A stretch of 64,000 bases of DNA, from NCBI RefSeq assembly GCF_014647515.1, contig NZ_BMPI01000015.1, positions 126,831 to 190,830 of the forward strand, in the 5' to 3' direction. The stretch comes from Dactylosporangium sucinum. GTDB lineage: Bacteria > Actinomycetota > Actinomycetes > Mycobacteriales > Micromonosporaceae. The position numbers were made by a program, and so were the translations under genes. Below, piece by piece: positions 25,567 to 34,217 of the stretch; positions within the stretch are counted from its first letter, which is position 1; each line of letters begins with the position of its first letter. The notes under the pieces are model-generated. The model did not search any database. It saw only the letters and a program-made list of their open reading frames with translations, and had not been told where the DNA came from.

Positions 25567-26442
25567 TTACTTGACCGCCCCCGCCATGACTCCGCGGGTG
25601 AGGGTCCGCTGGAAGACGAGGAAGAAGAGGACCGCGGGCGCGATGCCGAGCAGCGCCGAGGCACTGGTCGTGGTCGCGTCCATCATGCGTTCGCCCTGCA
25701 GCACGCCCAGGGCGACCGGCACGGTCTGGTGCTCGTTGGAGATCAGGAAGATGAGCGGGATGAACAGCTCGTTCCAGGTCCAGACGAAGAAGAACGTGAA
25801 CAGGACGCCGAGCGTGGGCCGGCTGACCGGCACGACGACCTTCCACAGCGTGCGCAGCCGCCCGGCGCCGTCCATCGCGGCGGCGTCGAGCAGCTCGGTC
25901 GGGAACGACGCCAGCACCGAGGACAGCAGGAAGGTGCCGAACGCGCTCTGGATCGCGGTGAAGATGACGATGACCGCGACCTCGGTGTCGTAGAGGTCGA
26001 CGAGCTTCGCCAGGTAGTACAGCGGGTAGACCAGGCTCTCCTGCGGCACCAGGTTGGCGACCAGGAACGCCGCCAGGAAGAAGTTGCGCCCGCGGACCCG
26101 GCCGATGCCGAGCGCGTAGGCGTTCAGCATCGAGAAGACCACGGCCAGCACCGCGACCGTGCCGCTGATGACCGCGCTGTTGAGCAGCTTGCGGCTGAAG
26201 TCGACGCGCTGCCAGAAGTCGGCGACGCCGCTGAGGTGCAGGCCGTCCGGCAGCGCCAGCGGGCCGTTGGTGCTGTACTCGGCCGGCGACTTGACCGCGT
26301 TGAGCACGACCAGCACGAACGGCGCGAGGACGAGCAGCACGACCACGACGAGCACGCCGAGCACGATCCAGCGCCCGGGCCGCATCGGTCGTGTCGCTTT
26401 GTGCGCGTTTCGCTCGACAGCGCGCACCGAAACGGCGGTCAT
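25567..26442 (-). CDS. Carbohydrate ABC transporter permease (MalG/LacG-like)
   Basis: A 291-residue inner-membrane subunit with six predicted helices. The EAA-loop is represented by LDAAAMDGAGRLRTLWKVVVPVSRP, which contacts the ATPase. The ATG at 26442 has a GGAGGCCGC site just upstream. An in-frame ATG at 26526 overlaps the preceding stop (ATGA) and would add 28 residues encoded by a twin-hairpin repeat (PERSGG twice). The original coupled start was probably split by the repeat. It works with the other permease and the lipoprotein upstream; no ATPase gene is nearby. Confidence 0.9.
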   Translation of the reverse strand: MTAVSVRAVERNAHKATRPMRPGRWIVLGVLVVVVLLVLAPFVLVVLNAVKSPAEYSTNGPLALPDGLHLSGVADFWQRVDFSRKLLNSAVISGTVAVLAVVFSMLNAYALGIGRVRGRNFFLAAFLVANLVPQESLVYPLYYLAKLVDLYDTEVAVIVIFTAIQSAFGTFLLSSVLASFPTELLDAAAMDGAGRLRTLWKVVVPVSRPTLGVLFTFFFVWTWNELFIPLIFLISNEHQTVPVALGVLQGERMMDATTTSASALLGIAPAVLFFLVFQRTLTRGVMAGAVK

Positions 26443-26526
26443 GCGGCCTCCGCTTCGCTCCGGCCGCGTGCCTTGAAGACTGAGCCCGTGATGACCGGCC
26501 CCTCCGCTTCGCTCCGGACCGGTCAT
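26442..26526 (-). repeat. Twin-hairpin repeat, copy B (at a gene junction)
   Basis: On the minus strand it runs from ATGACCGGTCC through a GGAGCGAAGCGGAGG core, GGCCGGTCAT, a spacer with GGGCTCAG and a second GGAGCGAAGCGGAGG core to the next ATGACC. As in copy A, both borders are ATGACC, the first overlapping the upstream stop codon and the second the better start of the next gene. The spacing is a multiple of three here (84), so the frame stays open across it. Confidence 0.78.
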
Positions 26527-27404
26527 GCGTTGTCACCCCGCCGCTGCACGCGCAGGAAGACGAACGTCAGCGCCACGATGACGATCGTGAGCACGGTCGA
26601 GATCGCCGAGCCGTAGCCGACGTCGGCCCGCTCGAAGTAGTTCTGGTAGGCGAAGTACGACGGGACGAGGGTCGCGTTGCCGGGGCCGCCGCGGGTCAGC
26701 ACGAAGATCTGCCCGAAGATCTTCAGCGCGGCGATCGTCGTGGTGATGAGCACGACGTAGATCTCCGGCCGGATCTGGTGGACCGCGATCCGGGTGAACC
26801 GCTGCCACCAGCCGGCGCCGTCGAGGTCGGCCGCCTCGTAGAGCTCCGGGTCGACCCGCTGCAGGCCGGACATGAACATGACGACCGGGTAGCCGAGCTG
26901 CACCCAGACCATCACGGCCATGACGGTGTAGAGGGCGTACCGGTCGTCGCCGAGCCAGTTGCGGCTGAGCGAGCCGAGCCCGACCGTGTCGAGGATCGAG
27001 TTCAGCGCGCCGTAGCCGGGGTGCAGGATCCAGCCCCACACGATGCCGGTCACCGCGAGCGGCAGCACCTGCGGCAGGTACAGGCCGGAGCGCAGCGCCC
27101 GGGCGATGCGCGGGCCGAGCCGCGGCGCGACGTAGTCGAACAGCAGCGCGGCCAGGAACAGCCCGAGCAGGGTCGGGACCACCGCCATGGCGACGATGAG
27201 GAACGCGATGTTGCGGAAGGACGCCCAGAAGTTCTCGTCGTGCAGCAACCGGTCGTAGTTGGCCAGTCCGGCCCACCGGGGGTCCCCGACCCCGGTCCAC
27301 TTCGTGAAGCTCGTGCCGGCCGTGACGAGCACGGGGACGGCGATGACGAGCGTGCACAGCAGCAGACCGGGAGTCAGGAACGGCCAGTACCCCTTGCGTG
27401 TCAT
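26523..27404 (-). CDS. Carbohydrate ABC transporter permease (MalF/UgpA-like)
   Basis: A 293-residue inner-membrane subunit with six helices, starting MTRKGYWPFLTPGLLL. The EAA-type loop is YEAADLDGAGWWQRFTRIAVHQIRP. The start overlaps the stop of the binding-protein gene in an ATGA, so expression is coupled. It forms the translocation channel with the second permease. Neighbouring GH31 and GH3 genes suggest that xyloside or glucoside oligomers are imported; the substrate is inferred. Confidence 0.9.
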   Translation of the reverse strand: MTRKGYWPFLTPGLLLCTLVIAVPVLVTAGTSFTKWTGVGDPRWAGLANYDRLLHDENFWASFRNIAFLIVAMAVVPTLLGLFLAALLFDYVAPRLGPRIARALRSGLYLPQVLPLAVTGIVWGWILHPGYGALNSILDTVGLGSLSRNWLGDDRYALYTVMAVMVWVQLGYPVVMFMSGLQRVDPELYEAADLDGAGWWQRFTRIAVHQIRPEIYVVLITTTIAALKIFGQIFVLTRGGPGNATLVPSYFAYQNYFERADVGYGSAISTVLTIVIVALTFVFLRVQRRGDNA

Positions 27405-28708
27405 CCGCCCACGTTCGCCCGGTTGTCGTTGTACGGCTTGGCGATCTCGTCGAGCACCTGGTCGGGCTTGGCCGAGCCGTTGATGAGCTTCTGGACGCCC
27501 GCCACGAGCACGTCGTAGTACCCGGGCGCCGGCCAGTCGGGGTAGAACGCGATGCCGTCGTCCTTGACCACCTGGTCGAAGTTCTGGATCAGCTCCTTGC
27601 TCTTGGCGTCGGTGATCGCCGCGGAGTCGGCCGCGACCGGGATGCCGCCGGAGTTGCCGAGCAGGTTCTGGATCTCGGGCTTCATCGTGATGTCGATGAA
27701 GTCGTAGGCGAGCTGCTTGTTCTTCGCCTTGGCCGGGACGACCCACAGGTTGCCGCTGGAGCCCGGGTGCAGCTTGTTGCCCGGGAACAGGAAGCTGCCC
27801 CACTGGAAGGAGGTGGCCTCCTTCACCACCCGGCCGTACCACCACGAGCCGGAGATCATGATCGGGAACTTGCCGGACAGGAACGCCTGGCCCATGTCCT
27901 CGGCCTTGACGCCGGCCGAGTTCTTGTCGATGTAGCCCTTGCTCACCCAGTCGGCGAACGTGTTCGCGGCGTAGGTGAACTCCGGTCCCTTGAAGTCGAC
28001 CTTGTTCTTGTACAGCTGGAAGTCCTCGACCCACTTGCGGTCGGCCTTCGACAGGGCGAGCAGGTAGAAGATCTGCTGGGCCGGGTACTCCGCGCCGCCC
28101 ACGGACAGCGGCGCGACCCCGTTCTGCTTGAACGTCGCCATCGCGGTCTCGAGCTCGGCGAACGTCTTCGGGACCTGCACGTTGTACTTCGCGAAGAGGT
28201 CCTTGTTGTAGTACGCCATGACGAACTCGCCGTAGTTGGGCACGCCGTACCACTTGCCGCCGCCCATGATGCCGCGCTCGTCGTAGCGGGCCGTGGTGGC
28301 CAGGCTCGGGCTGAGCGCCTTGGCCCAGCCGCGCGACTCCGCCTCGGCGCTGATGTCGGTGAGCAGGCCCTGCTTGGACAGCAGGCCGGCGCTGGCGTTG
28401 CCCTTGTTGTACTCCATGACGTCGGGCGCGTCGTTGGAGTTGAGGATCATGTTGGCGCTCTGCCGGATCTGCTCGAAGCCCTTCTCCTCGAACACGACCT
28501 CGACGCCGGGGTGGGAGGCCTTGAACTGCTCGATCGCCTTGGCCCAGGCGACGCCCATGGCGCTGTTCGCGCCCTCGTAGTGCCACAGCTTGAGGGTCTT
28601 GCCGTCCCCGCCGGCCTCGTCGCCGCCGCCGCACGCGGCGAGCGCGGGGCTCACGAGGGCTACGACGGCCGCCGCGGCGGCGGCGGATCTGCGCAGTCTG
28701 CTGAACAC
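27401..28708 (-). CDS. Sugar-binding lipoprotein of the ABC transporter
   Basis: The 435-residue extracytoplasmic solute-binding protein (family 1 type). An N-terminal signal ends in the lipobox LAAC (Cys25), so it is anchored to the membrane as a lipoprotein. The mature part has the SBP pattern (TLKLWHYEGANSAMG, PDVMEYNKGNA, WYGVPNYGEFVMAYYNKDLF, FPIMISGSWWYGRV). It is the first gene of the operon behind the LacI-controlled promoter. Its stop overlaps the permease start. It should set transporter specificity. Confidence 0.92.
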   Translation of the reverse strand: MFSRLRRSAAAAAAVVALVSPALAACGGGDEAGGDGKTLKLWHYEGANSAMGVAWAKAIEQFKASHPGVEVVFEEKGFEQIRQSANMILNSNDAPDVMEYNKGNASAGLLSKQGLLTDISAEAESRGWAKALSPSLATTARYDERGIMGGGKWYGVPNYGEFVMAYYNKDLFAKYNVQVPKTFAELETAMATFKQNGVAPLSVGGAEYPAQQIFYLLALSKADRKWVEDFQLYKNKVDFKGPEFTYAANTFADWVSKGYIDKNSAGVKAEDMGQAFLSGKFPIMISGSWWYGRVVKEATSFQWGSFLFPGNKLHPGSSGNLWVVPAKAKNKQLAYDFIDITMKPEIQNLLGNSGGIPVAADSAAITDAKSKELIQNFDQVVKDDGIAFYPDWPAPGYYDVLVAGVQKLINGSAKPDQVLDEIAKPYNDNRANVGG

Positions 28709-28818
28709 GTCTGCTCCAGGTTGTTCGCTGGGGTGTACGCGGGTGTGGGGAGACGCCGGTCAGGGCCCGCCGGCAGGCGGGATCGCCGGCGGGGGTGGCG
28801 CCGGTTTGTTCGGAACGC

Positions 28819-28836
28819 TGTCGAAGCGCTTCGACA
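28819..28836 (-). promoter_or_regulatory. LacI-family operator O1 (perfect palindrome)
   Basis: TGTCGAAGCGCTTCGACA is a perfect 18-bp palindrome with the central CG typical of LacI-family sites. It overlaps the predicted transcription start (about 28833), four bases beyond the -10 element. A bound repressor would block initiation of the uptake/glycosidase operon. Confidence 0.85.
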
Positions 28837-28839
28837 AGG

Positions 28840-28869
28840 AAGCTACGAAACCACGCCGCCGCATGTCAA
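28840..28869 (-). promoter_or_regulatory. Promoter of the sugar-uptake/glycosidase operon
   Basis: On the minus strand a consensus -35 TTGACA (28869-28864), 18 bases, and TAGCTT (28845-28840). The leader to the lipoprotein ATG is about 125 bases, with a GGAG ribosome site. Confidence 0.72.
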
Positions 28870-28910
28870 CAGCCGTCCAAAGACAACCTTGGACGTCGAT
28901 GATGGCCAAT

Positions 28911-28926
28911 TCAAGCGCTTCGACAC
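28911..28926 (-). promoter_or_regulatory. Second LacI-type operator O2
   Basis: TCAAGCGCTTCGACA shares the right half of O1 exactly and has one change in the left core. The centre is 89 bases from the centre of O1, upstream of the -35 element, an arrangement that suits DNA looping by a repressor. Confidence 0.65.
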
Positions 28927-28960
28927 GATCCGCTGCTCAGGCGACGGCGGAGCGTGAAAC

Positions 28961-30064
28961 TTACCCGGCGGCGGTGAGGGCCAACTGGAGGGCGAGGCGC
29001 TCGTCGGGGTCGTCGAGCCGCTCGCCGAAGAGGTCGCGGAGTTTGCGCATCCGGTACCGCACCGTCTGCGGATGGGTGTGCAACGCCTCCGCGGTCGGGA
29101 TGACCTGGCCCTGGGCCCTGAGCCAGGCGAGGAGGGTGGCCGCGAGCGGACGGCGGGTGCCGGGCGGCAGCGCTTCGAGCGGGGCGAGGACGCGGTCGGC
29201 GAGGCGGTCGGCGAGGCCGGGCTCCCAGGCGAGCAGCAGCGCGACGAGGTGGTCGTCGCAGGCGAGCACGCCATCGGGGAGGCGGCCGGCCTGCTGCAGG
29301 TCGAGGGCGCGCCGCGAGACCCGGTACGACGTGCGCGCCTGCCGCAGGGGAAGGACCGGCCCGACCGCGGCCCGCCGCCCGGTGAGCCCGCGGCCGTGGG
29401 GCGCGGGCGTCACGATCCGGGTCGCTCCGTCGATCACCGTGGCGATGGCGCCGCCGCCGACCGCGCTGGCCAGGTGGTCGGCGTCGGTCCCCTCGGCGCT
29501 GATCACGGCAACCGCCGGCGGCAGCGGCCAGCGGGCCGCCTCGGCGGCCGCGTGCAGGGCCGCGTCGGCCGGCGGGTCGGGCTGCACGAGCAGCGTGATG
29601 AGCCGGCGGCGGACGGTGGCCCAGTCGTGGGCGGCGTCGCGCTGCTCGTCGAGGTACCCCTCGGCGGCGGCGCCGGCGAGGGCGTCCACGTAGCCGAACA
29701 GCGCGGCCGCCGTCCCGTAGAGCTCGTCCGGGGTCAGCGGGCCCGGCCGCTCGACGAGCAGCGCCCAGATGGCCTGGGTGCCGACGGTCAGGATCGAGCG
29801 CAGGGCGTCGACGCGGTGACCCTCGCGGTGCTCCGTGCGCCCGAGGCCGGCGAAGACCTCCCGCGTCGCCGCGAGCTCGGCCTCGCCCGCCCCGGCGACG
29901 AGCGCCGCGACCGCGGTCTCCACCCCGAGTGCGAGGCCGTGGCCCTGCCCGCCGGTGAGCGAGCGGCCCTGCCCGCGCATCGCCTCGCGGACGACCGCCA
30001 GCACCTGTTCCTGCAACCCCGGTTGCAGAGCGCCCAGTTGGTCGGCGGAGCGGCGTGACAACAC
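28961..30064 (-). CDS. PucR/CdaR-type transcriptional regulator
   Basis: A 367-residue regulator from a GTG start. The C-terminal helix-turn-helix (about 295-360) is the PucR/CdaR type, with LLAWLRAQGQVIPTAEALHTHPQTVRYRMRKLRDLFGERLDDPDERLALQLAL. The N-terminal two thirds is helical and unassigned, presumably the ligand-sensing part. It is divergent (99 bases) from a flavoprotein gene that it may control. Its 3' end faces the upstream operator O2 of the glycoside operon. Confidence 0.82.
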   Translation of the reverse strand: MLSRRSADQLGALQPGLQEQVLAVVREAMRGQGRSLTGGQGHGLALGVETAVAALVAGAGEAELAATREVFAGLGRTEHREGHRVDALRSILTVGTQAIWALLVERPGPLTPDELYGTAAALFGYVDALAGAAAEGYLDEQRDAAHDWATVRRRLITLLVQPDPPADAALHAAAEAARWPLPPAVAVISAEGTDADHLASAVGGGAIATVIDGATRIVTPAPHGRGLTGRRAAVGPVLPLRQARTSYRVSRRALDLQQAGRLPDGVLACDDHLVALLLAWEPGLADRLADRVLAPLEALPPGTRRPLAATLLAWLRAQGQVIPTAEALHTHPQTVRYRMRKLRDLFGERLDDPDERLALQLALTAAG

Positions 30065-30163
30065 GGTACGACACCTTCTTTATCACCACGATGACAAAAC
30101 CCGGCCGGAACTCTGCGCCCGGCTCCACGATTTTGGCACGCCGGTGCGCCTAGCCTGAGGGCC

Positions 30164-31792
30164 ATGGATGCGGATGTGATCGTGGTCGGGGCGGGGCTCG
30201 CGGGCCTCGTGGCGGCGGCCGAGGCGGCGGACGCCGGCCGGCGGGTGATCGTGCTCGACCAGGAGCCCGAGCAGAGCCTCGGTGGCCAGGCGTTCTGGTC
30301 GTTCGGCGGGCTGTTCTTCGTCGACTCGCCGGAGCAGCGCCGCATGGGCATCCGCGACTCCGTCGAGCTGGCCTGGCAGGACTGGCTCGGCAGCGCCCAG
30401 TTCGACCGGCCCGAGGACGAGTGGCCGCGCCGCTGGGCCGAGGCGTACGTCAACTTCGCCGCCGGCGAGAAGCGCGCGTGGCTGCGCGCGATGGGCCACC
30501 GGGTCTTCCCGGTCGTCGGGTGGGCCGAGCGCGGCGGCGGCCCGGCCGACGGCCACGGCAACTCGGTCCCCCGCTTCCACATCACGTGGGGCACCGGCCC
30601 GGGCGTCGTCGAGCCGTTCGCCCGCCGGGTGCTCGCCAGCGACCGCGTGCAGCTGCGCTTCCGGCACCGCGTCGACGCCCTGGAGCCCGGCGGCGTCGTG
30701 CGCGGCTCGGTGCTGGAGCCGAGCACCGTCCTGCGTGGACAGTCCAGCTCCCGGACCGTCGTCGGCGAGTTCGCGCTGTCCGCGCCCGCCGTCATCGTCA
30801 CCTCGGGCGGCATCGGCGGCGACCACGACCTGGTCCGCAAGGCCTGGCCGGCCCGGCTGGGCGCCCCGCCGGCCCGCATGGTCGCCGGCGTGCCGGCCCA
30901 CGTCGACGGCCGCATGCTCGCCATCACCGAGCGCGCGGGCGGCCAGATCATCAACCCCGACCGCATGTGGCACTACACCGAGGGCCTGCAGAACTGGGAC
31001 CCGATCTGGCCGAACCACGGCATCCGCATCCTGCCCGGCCCGTCGTCGCTGTGGCTGGACGCGGCGGGCCGCCGGCTGCCCGCTCCCCTGTTCCCCGGCT
31101 TCGACACGCTGGGCACGCTCCGCCACCTCATGGCGACGGGGTACGACTACAGCTGGTTCGTCCTCACCCAGAAGATCATCGAGAAGGAGTTCGCCCTCTC
31201 CGGCTCCGAGCAGAACCCGGACCTCACCAACCGCAGCGTCCGCCAGGTCCTCCAGCGCGTCCGCCCCGGCGCCCCGGCCCCGGTCGAGGCGTTCAAGCGC
31301 AACGGCGCCGACTTCGTGGTGGCGCGGACCGTCGCCGAGCTGGTGGACGGCATGAACAAGCTGGCCGGCTCGACGCTGCTCGACGCGGAGGCGGTGACCT
31401 CGGTGATCGAGGCCCGCGACCGCGAGCTGACCAACCCGTTCGCCAAGGACGCCCAGATCACGGCGATCCGGGGCGCGCGGGCGTACCGCGGCGACAAGCT
31501 GATCCGCGTCGCCACCCCGCACCGCCTGCTGGACCCGAAGGCGGGCCCGCTGATCGCTGTTCGATTGAACATCCTGACCCGCAAGACCCTGGGCGGTCTG
31601 CACACGGACCTGTCGGGTCGGGTCCTGCAACCGTCGGGCGAGCCGCTGCCGGGCGTGTACGCGGCGGGCGAGGTGGCGGGCTTCGGCGGCGGCGGGATGC
31701 ACGGCTACAACTCGCTGGAGGGCACGTTCCTGGGCGGCTGCCTGTTCTCGGGCCGCGTGGCCGGCCGCGCCGCCGCAGCCGACGTCGCATAG
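30164..31792 (+). CDS. FAD-binding dehydrogenase (COG3573-like, related to KstD/fumarate reductase flavoproteins)
   Basis: A 542-residue cytoplasmic flavoprotein. The Rossmann motif VIVVGAGLAGLVAAAEAADAGRRVIVLDQE binds FAD at the N terminus. The closing motif LSGRVLQPSGEPLPGVYAAGEVAGFGGGGMHGYNSLEGTFLGGCLFSGRVAG is the second FAD segment. The middle is the substrate cap domain. The family includes ketosteroid dehydrogenases, but this subgroup is broader and the substrate cannot be read. ATG with an adjacent GAGGG site. The divergent PucR-type gene suggests local regulation. Confidence 0.85.
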   Translation: MDADVIVVGAGLAGLVAAAEAADAGRRVIVLDQEPEQSLGGQAFWSFGGLFFVDSPEQRRMGIRDSVELAWQDWLGSAQFDRPEDEWPRRWAEAYVNFAAGEKRAWLRAMGHRVFPVVGWAERGGGPADGHGNSVPRFHITWGTGPGVVEPFARRVLASDRVQLRFRHRVDALEPGGVVRGSVLEPSTVLRGQSSSRTVVGEFALSAPAVIVTSGGIGGDHDLVRKAWPARLGAPPARMVAGVPAHVDGRMLAITERAGGQIINPDRMWHYTEGLQNWDPIWPNHGIRILPGPSSLWLDAAGRRLPAPLFPGFDTLGTLRHLMATGYDYSWFVLTQKIIEKEFALSGSEQNPDLTNRSVRQVLQRVRPGAPAPVEAFKRNGADFVVARTVAELVDGMNKLAGSTLLDAEAVTSVIEARDRELTNPFAKDAQITAIRGARAYRGDKLIRVATPHRLLDPKAGPLIAVRLNILTRKTLGGLHTDLSGRVLQPSGEPLPGVYAAGEVAGFGGGGMHGYNSLEGTFLGGCLFSGRVAGRAAAADVA

Positions 31793-31807
31793 CCGCCCGC
31801 ACCGTCG

Positions 31808-32620
31808 TCACAGCTGTGCGATCGCGGCGCGGAGGAAATCGTCGCGCCGACGTGCCGCGTCGGCGCTGTACGACTCGGTCGACGTGTTCAGGGCGGCCAC
31901 GGCGTCCCAGTACGGGATGTCGCCGGCCCGCGCGCCGCTCGCCCGTTCCCAGCCCTCCAGCACGCGTCCGGGGGCGGCGTCGTCGTACAGCATCGCCACC
32001 TGCTTGCGCAGCTCGCCGAGGTCCACCCCGGGGTGGCCGACGCCGGCGGTCTTCCAGTCGATCAAGGCGTGCACGCCGCCGCCGGCGAGCAGCGTGTTGC
32101 CGGGCCACACGTCGCCGTGGACGAAGACGGCCGGCGCGCTCGGAGCCTCGATCGCCCGGACCCGCTCGTCGGCCCGCTGGAGCAGCGCGGTGGTCGGCAT
32201 CCGGCCGGCCCGGCGGTCCTGAGCGAAGTCGTCGACCGCGATGGGGCGGGGCCGGAACGGAAGCCGCGGCAGCGGGTCGAGTGCGACAGTGTGGACCCGG
32301 GCGATCGCGGCGCCGGACGACCGGAGCAGTGCGGCGGACGGCGCGGTGGGCCAGGTGCTCGTCCCGGGCAGGACGGTCTCCAGGCTCGCCGGCGTCCCTG
32401 CCGCACGACCGTCGAGATCGGCCGCGAGCAGGCGGGGAGCCGGCAGGCCGTGCCGCTCGGCGACAGCGAGGGCCGCCGCGTTCGTCGCGATCAGATCGGG
32501 GCCGATACGGCTGCTCGGGGACCGGAGGACCACCGAGAACGCCGACCCGCCGGGGGCCGTGACGTCGATCCACCACGGGCTTTCCCCGCCGTGCAGGGAA
32601 CGGACCGCACCGACCGTCAT
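31808..32620 (-). CDS. Aminoglycoside phosphotransferase/choline-kinase-like (APH) family protein
   Basis: A 270-residue small-molecule kinase fold. The catalytic loop is AVFVHGDVWPGNTLL (HGDxxxxN) and the metal-binding aspartate is in VHALIDWKTAGVGHPGVDLGEL. The substrate is unknown: resistance kinases, homoserine kinases and many housekeeping proteins share this pattern. Start at ATG 32620 gives MTVGAVRSLHGGE. About 15 further in-frame upstream residues look family-like, so the true start may be earlier with a rare codon. It is convergent with the flavoprotein (15-base gap). Confidence 0.8.
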   Translation of the reverse strand: MTVGAVRSLHGGESPWWIDVTAPGGSAFSVVLRSPSSRIGPDLIATNAAALAVAERHGLPAPRLLAADLDGRAAGTPASLETVLPGTSTWPTAPSAALLRSSGAAIARVHTVALDPLPRLPFRPRPIAVDDFAQDRRAGRMPTTALLQRADERVRAIEAPSAPAVFVHGDVWPGNTLLAGGGVHALIDWKTAGVGHPGVDLGELRKQVAMLYDDAAPGRVLEGWERASGARAGDIPYWDAVAALNTSTESYSADAARRRDDFLRAAIAQL

Positions 32621-32730
32621 CCGGGTGCCCAGCTGTGCCGCCAGCCAGGCGAGCAGCGACGCGGCCGGGCCAGGAACGCGCTGTCTACCTTTCCCGCACT
32701 GGACGACTCTGATCCAGGTGGGGCCGGCTG

Positions 32731-34203
32731 TCAAGCGGCGGTCACGGTCGCCGGGAGGGTGAAGCAGAGGCGGGCGCCCTCGGTGTGGGCCGCGTCGAGC
32801 CAGATGCGGCCGCCGTGGTGCTCCACGATGCGCTTGCAGATGGCCAGGCCGATGCCCGTGCCCGGGTACACGTCGCGCGGGTGCAGGCGCTGGAAGATGA
32901 CGAAGATCTTGTCGGCGAACTGGGGCTCGATGCCGATGCCGTTGTCCGCCACCGCGAAGACCCATTCCGACCCGTCGCGGACCGCCGTCACCTCGATGCG
33001 GGGCGGGACGTCCGGGCGGCGGAACTTCACCGCGTTGGACAGCAGGTTCTGCCACAGCATCGACAGCAGGGTCGGGTCGCCCTGCACCACCGGCAGCTCC
33101 GCGACGGAGACGTCGGCGTCGGTCAGGTCGGCGCGGACGCGGGTGAGGGTCCGGGCCAGGTCGACGTCCGCGACGTTGTCGTAGACCCGGCCGACGCGCG
33201 AGAACGCCAGCAGGTCGTTGATGAGGGCCTGCATGCGGGTCGCGCCGTCGACCGCGAAGGCGATGTACTGCTGGGCCCGCTCGTCGAGCTGCTCGCTGTA
33301 CCGCCGCTGCAGCATCTGGCAGAACGACGCGATCTTGCGCAGCGGCTCCTGCAGGTCGTGGGAGGCGACGTAGGCGAACTGTTCGAGATCCGCGTTCGAG
33401 CGGCGCAGCTGCTGCTCGGTCGCGCGGCTCTCGGCGAGGGCGCTCACCACCCGGCCCCGCATCGCCTCCACGTCGGCGGCCAGCTCGGCCAGGTCGGGCG
33501 GCCCCTGGGCCGGGACGTGGTGCTCGAAGTCGCCGTCGGCGACCCGCCGGACCGACGCCTGCAGCGACTGCAGCGGTCGCAGCACGGCCGACTGGAGCAG
33601 CACGGCGATGGCCGCCAGGCCGGCCAGCAGGGCGGCGATGATGACGACGAAGATCGTGTCCCGCCGCTCGCGGGCGTCGGTGAGCGCGGCCCGGCCGGCG
33701 ACCCGGGCGTCCTCCACGTGGCTGCGCAGCACCTCGACCCGGCCGCGCAGCGCGTCGAAGGAGGACCGCCCCGACTCGACCAGCGGCGAGGCCGGGTCGC
33801 CGGCGGCGATGAGCGGCTCCGCGAAGCCGGTGCGCCAGCGCTCGGCGCCCCGGGCGACCAGCTCGACGTCGGCGAGGGCGACCGGCTCGTCGGCCAGCAG
33901 CCCGCGCAGCCGGCCGACCAGCTCCCGCTCGGCCGCGATGCCCGCCGTGTAGGGCGTGAGGAACTGGCGGTCGCCGCTGAGCAGGAACCCGCGCACGCCC
34001 GTCTCCTGGTCGACGAGCGCCGCGCCCAGCTGCACGACCGCGGTCCCCGCCGGGGAGACGCGGTCCTGCAGCCGGTTCGAGACGTCGGCGGTGCGGTCGA
34101 GGATCACGGCTCCGGCGACCGAGCCGATCGCGATGAGCACCACCATCGCGCCCAGGGTCAGCGCGAACAACCGCTGGCTCGTGAGCCTCCACCTACCCGC
34201 CAC
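32731..34203 (-). CDS. Sensor histidine kinase with CHASE3 and HAMP domains
   Basis: A 490-residue membrane kinase. Helix 1 (about 12-34), an external four-helix domain of the CHASE3 type (DQETGVRGFLLSGDRQFLTPY), helix 2 (about 185-207), HAMP, then HisKA with the phospho-acceptor histidine in FAYVASHDLQEPLRKIASF. The HATPase domain has N-box LLSNAVKFRRPD, G1 FAVADNGIGIEPQ and G2 GTGIGLAICKRIVEHHGG. Similar to Cph1-type kinases that lack a linked response regulator. Its GTG start is 14 bases after the phoD stop, without a good ribosome site. Confidence 0.9.
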   Translation of the reverse strand: MAGRWRLTSQRLFALTLGAMVVLIAIGSVAGAVILDRTADVSNRLQDRVSPAGTAVVQLGAALVDQETGVRGFLLSGDRQFLTPYTAGIAAERELVGRLRGLLADEPVALADVELVARGAERWRTGFAEPLIAAGDPASPLVESGRSSFDALRGRVEVLRSHVEDARVAGRAALTDARERRDTIFVVIIAALLAGLAAIAVLLQSAVLRPLQSLQASVRRVADGDFEHHVPAQGPPDLAELAADVEAMRGRVVSALAESRATEQQLRRSNADLEQFAYVASHDLQEPLRKIASFCQMLQRRYSEQLDERAQQYIAFAVDGATRMQALINDLLAFSRVGRVYDNVADVDLARTLTRVRADLTDADVSVAELPVVQGDPTLLSMLWQNLLSNAVKFRRPDVPPRIEVTAVRDGSEWVFAVADNGIGIEPQFADKIFVIFQRLHPRDVYPGTGIGLAICKRIVEHHGGRIWLDAAHTEGARLCFTLPATVTAA

Positions 34204-34217
34204 GCGAGCACAGTAGC

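Noticed and set aside
23132..26536. Very long minus-strand frame giving a 1134-residue protein
   Set aside because: The upstream third is a shadow of the permease genes; the GH31 family start with ribosome site is at 25543.
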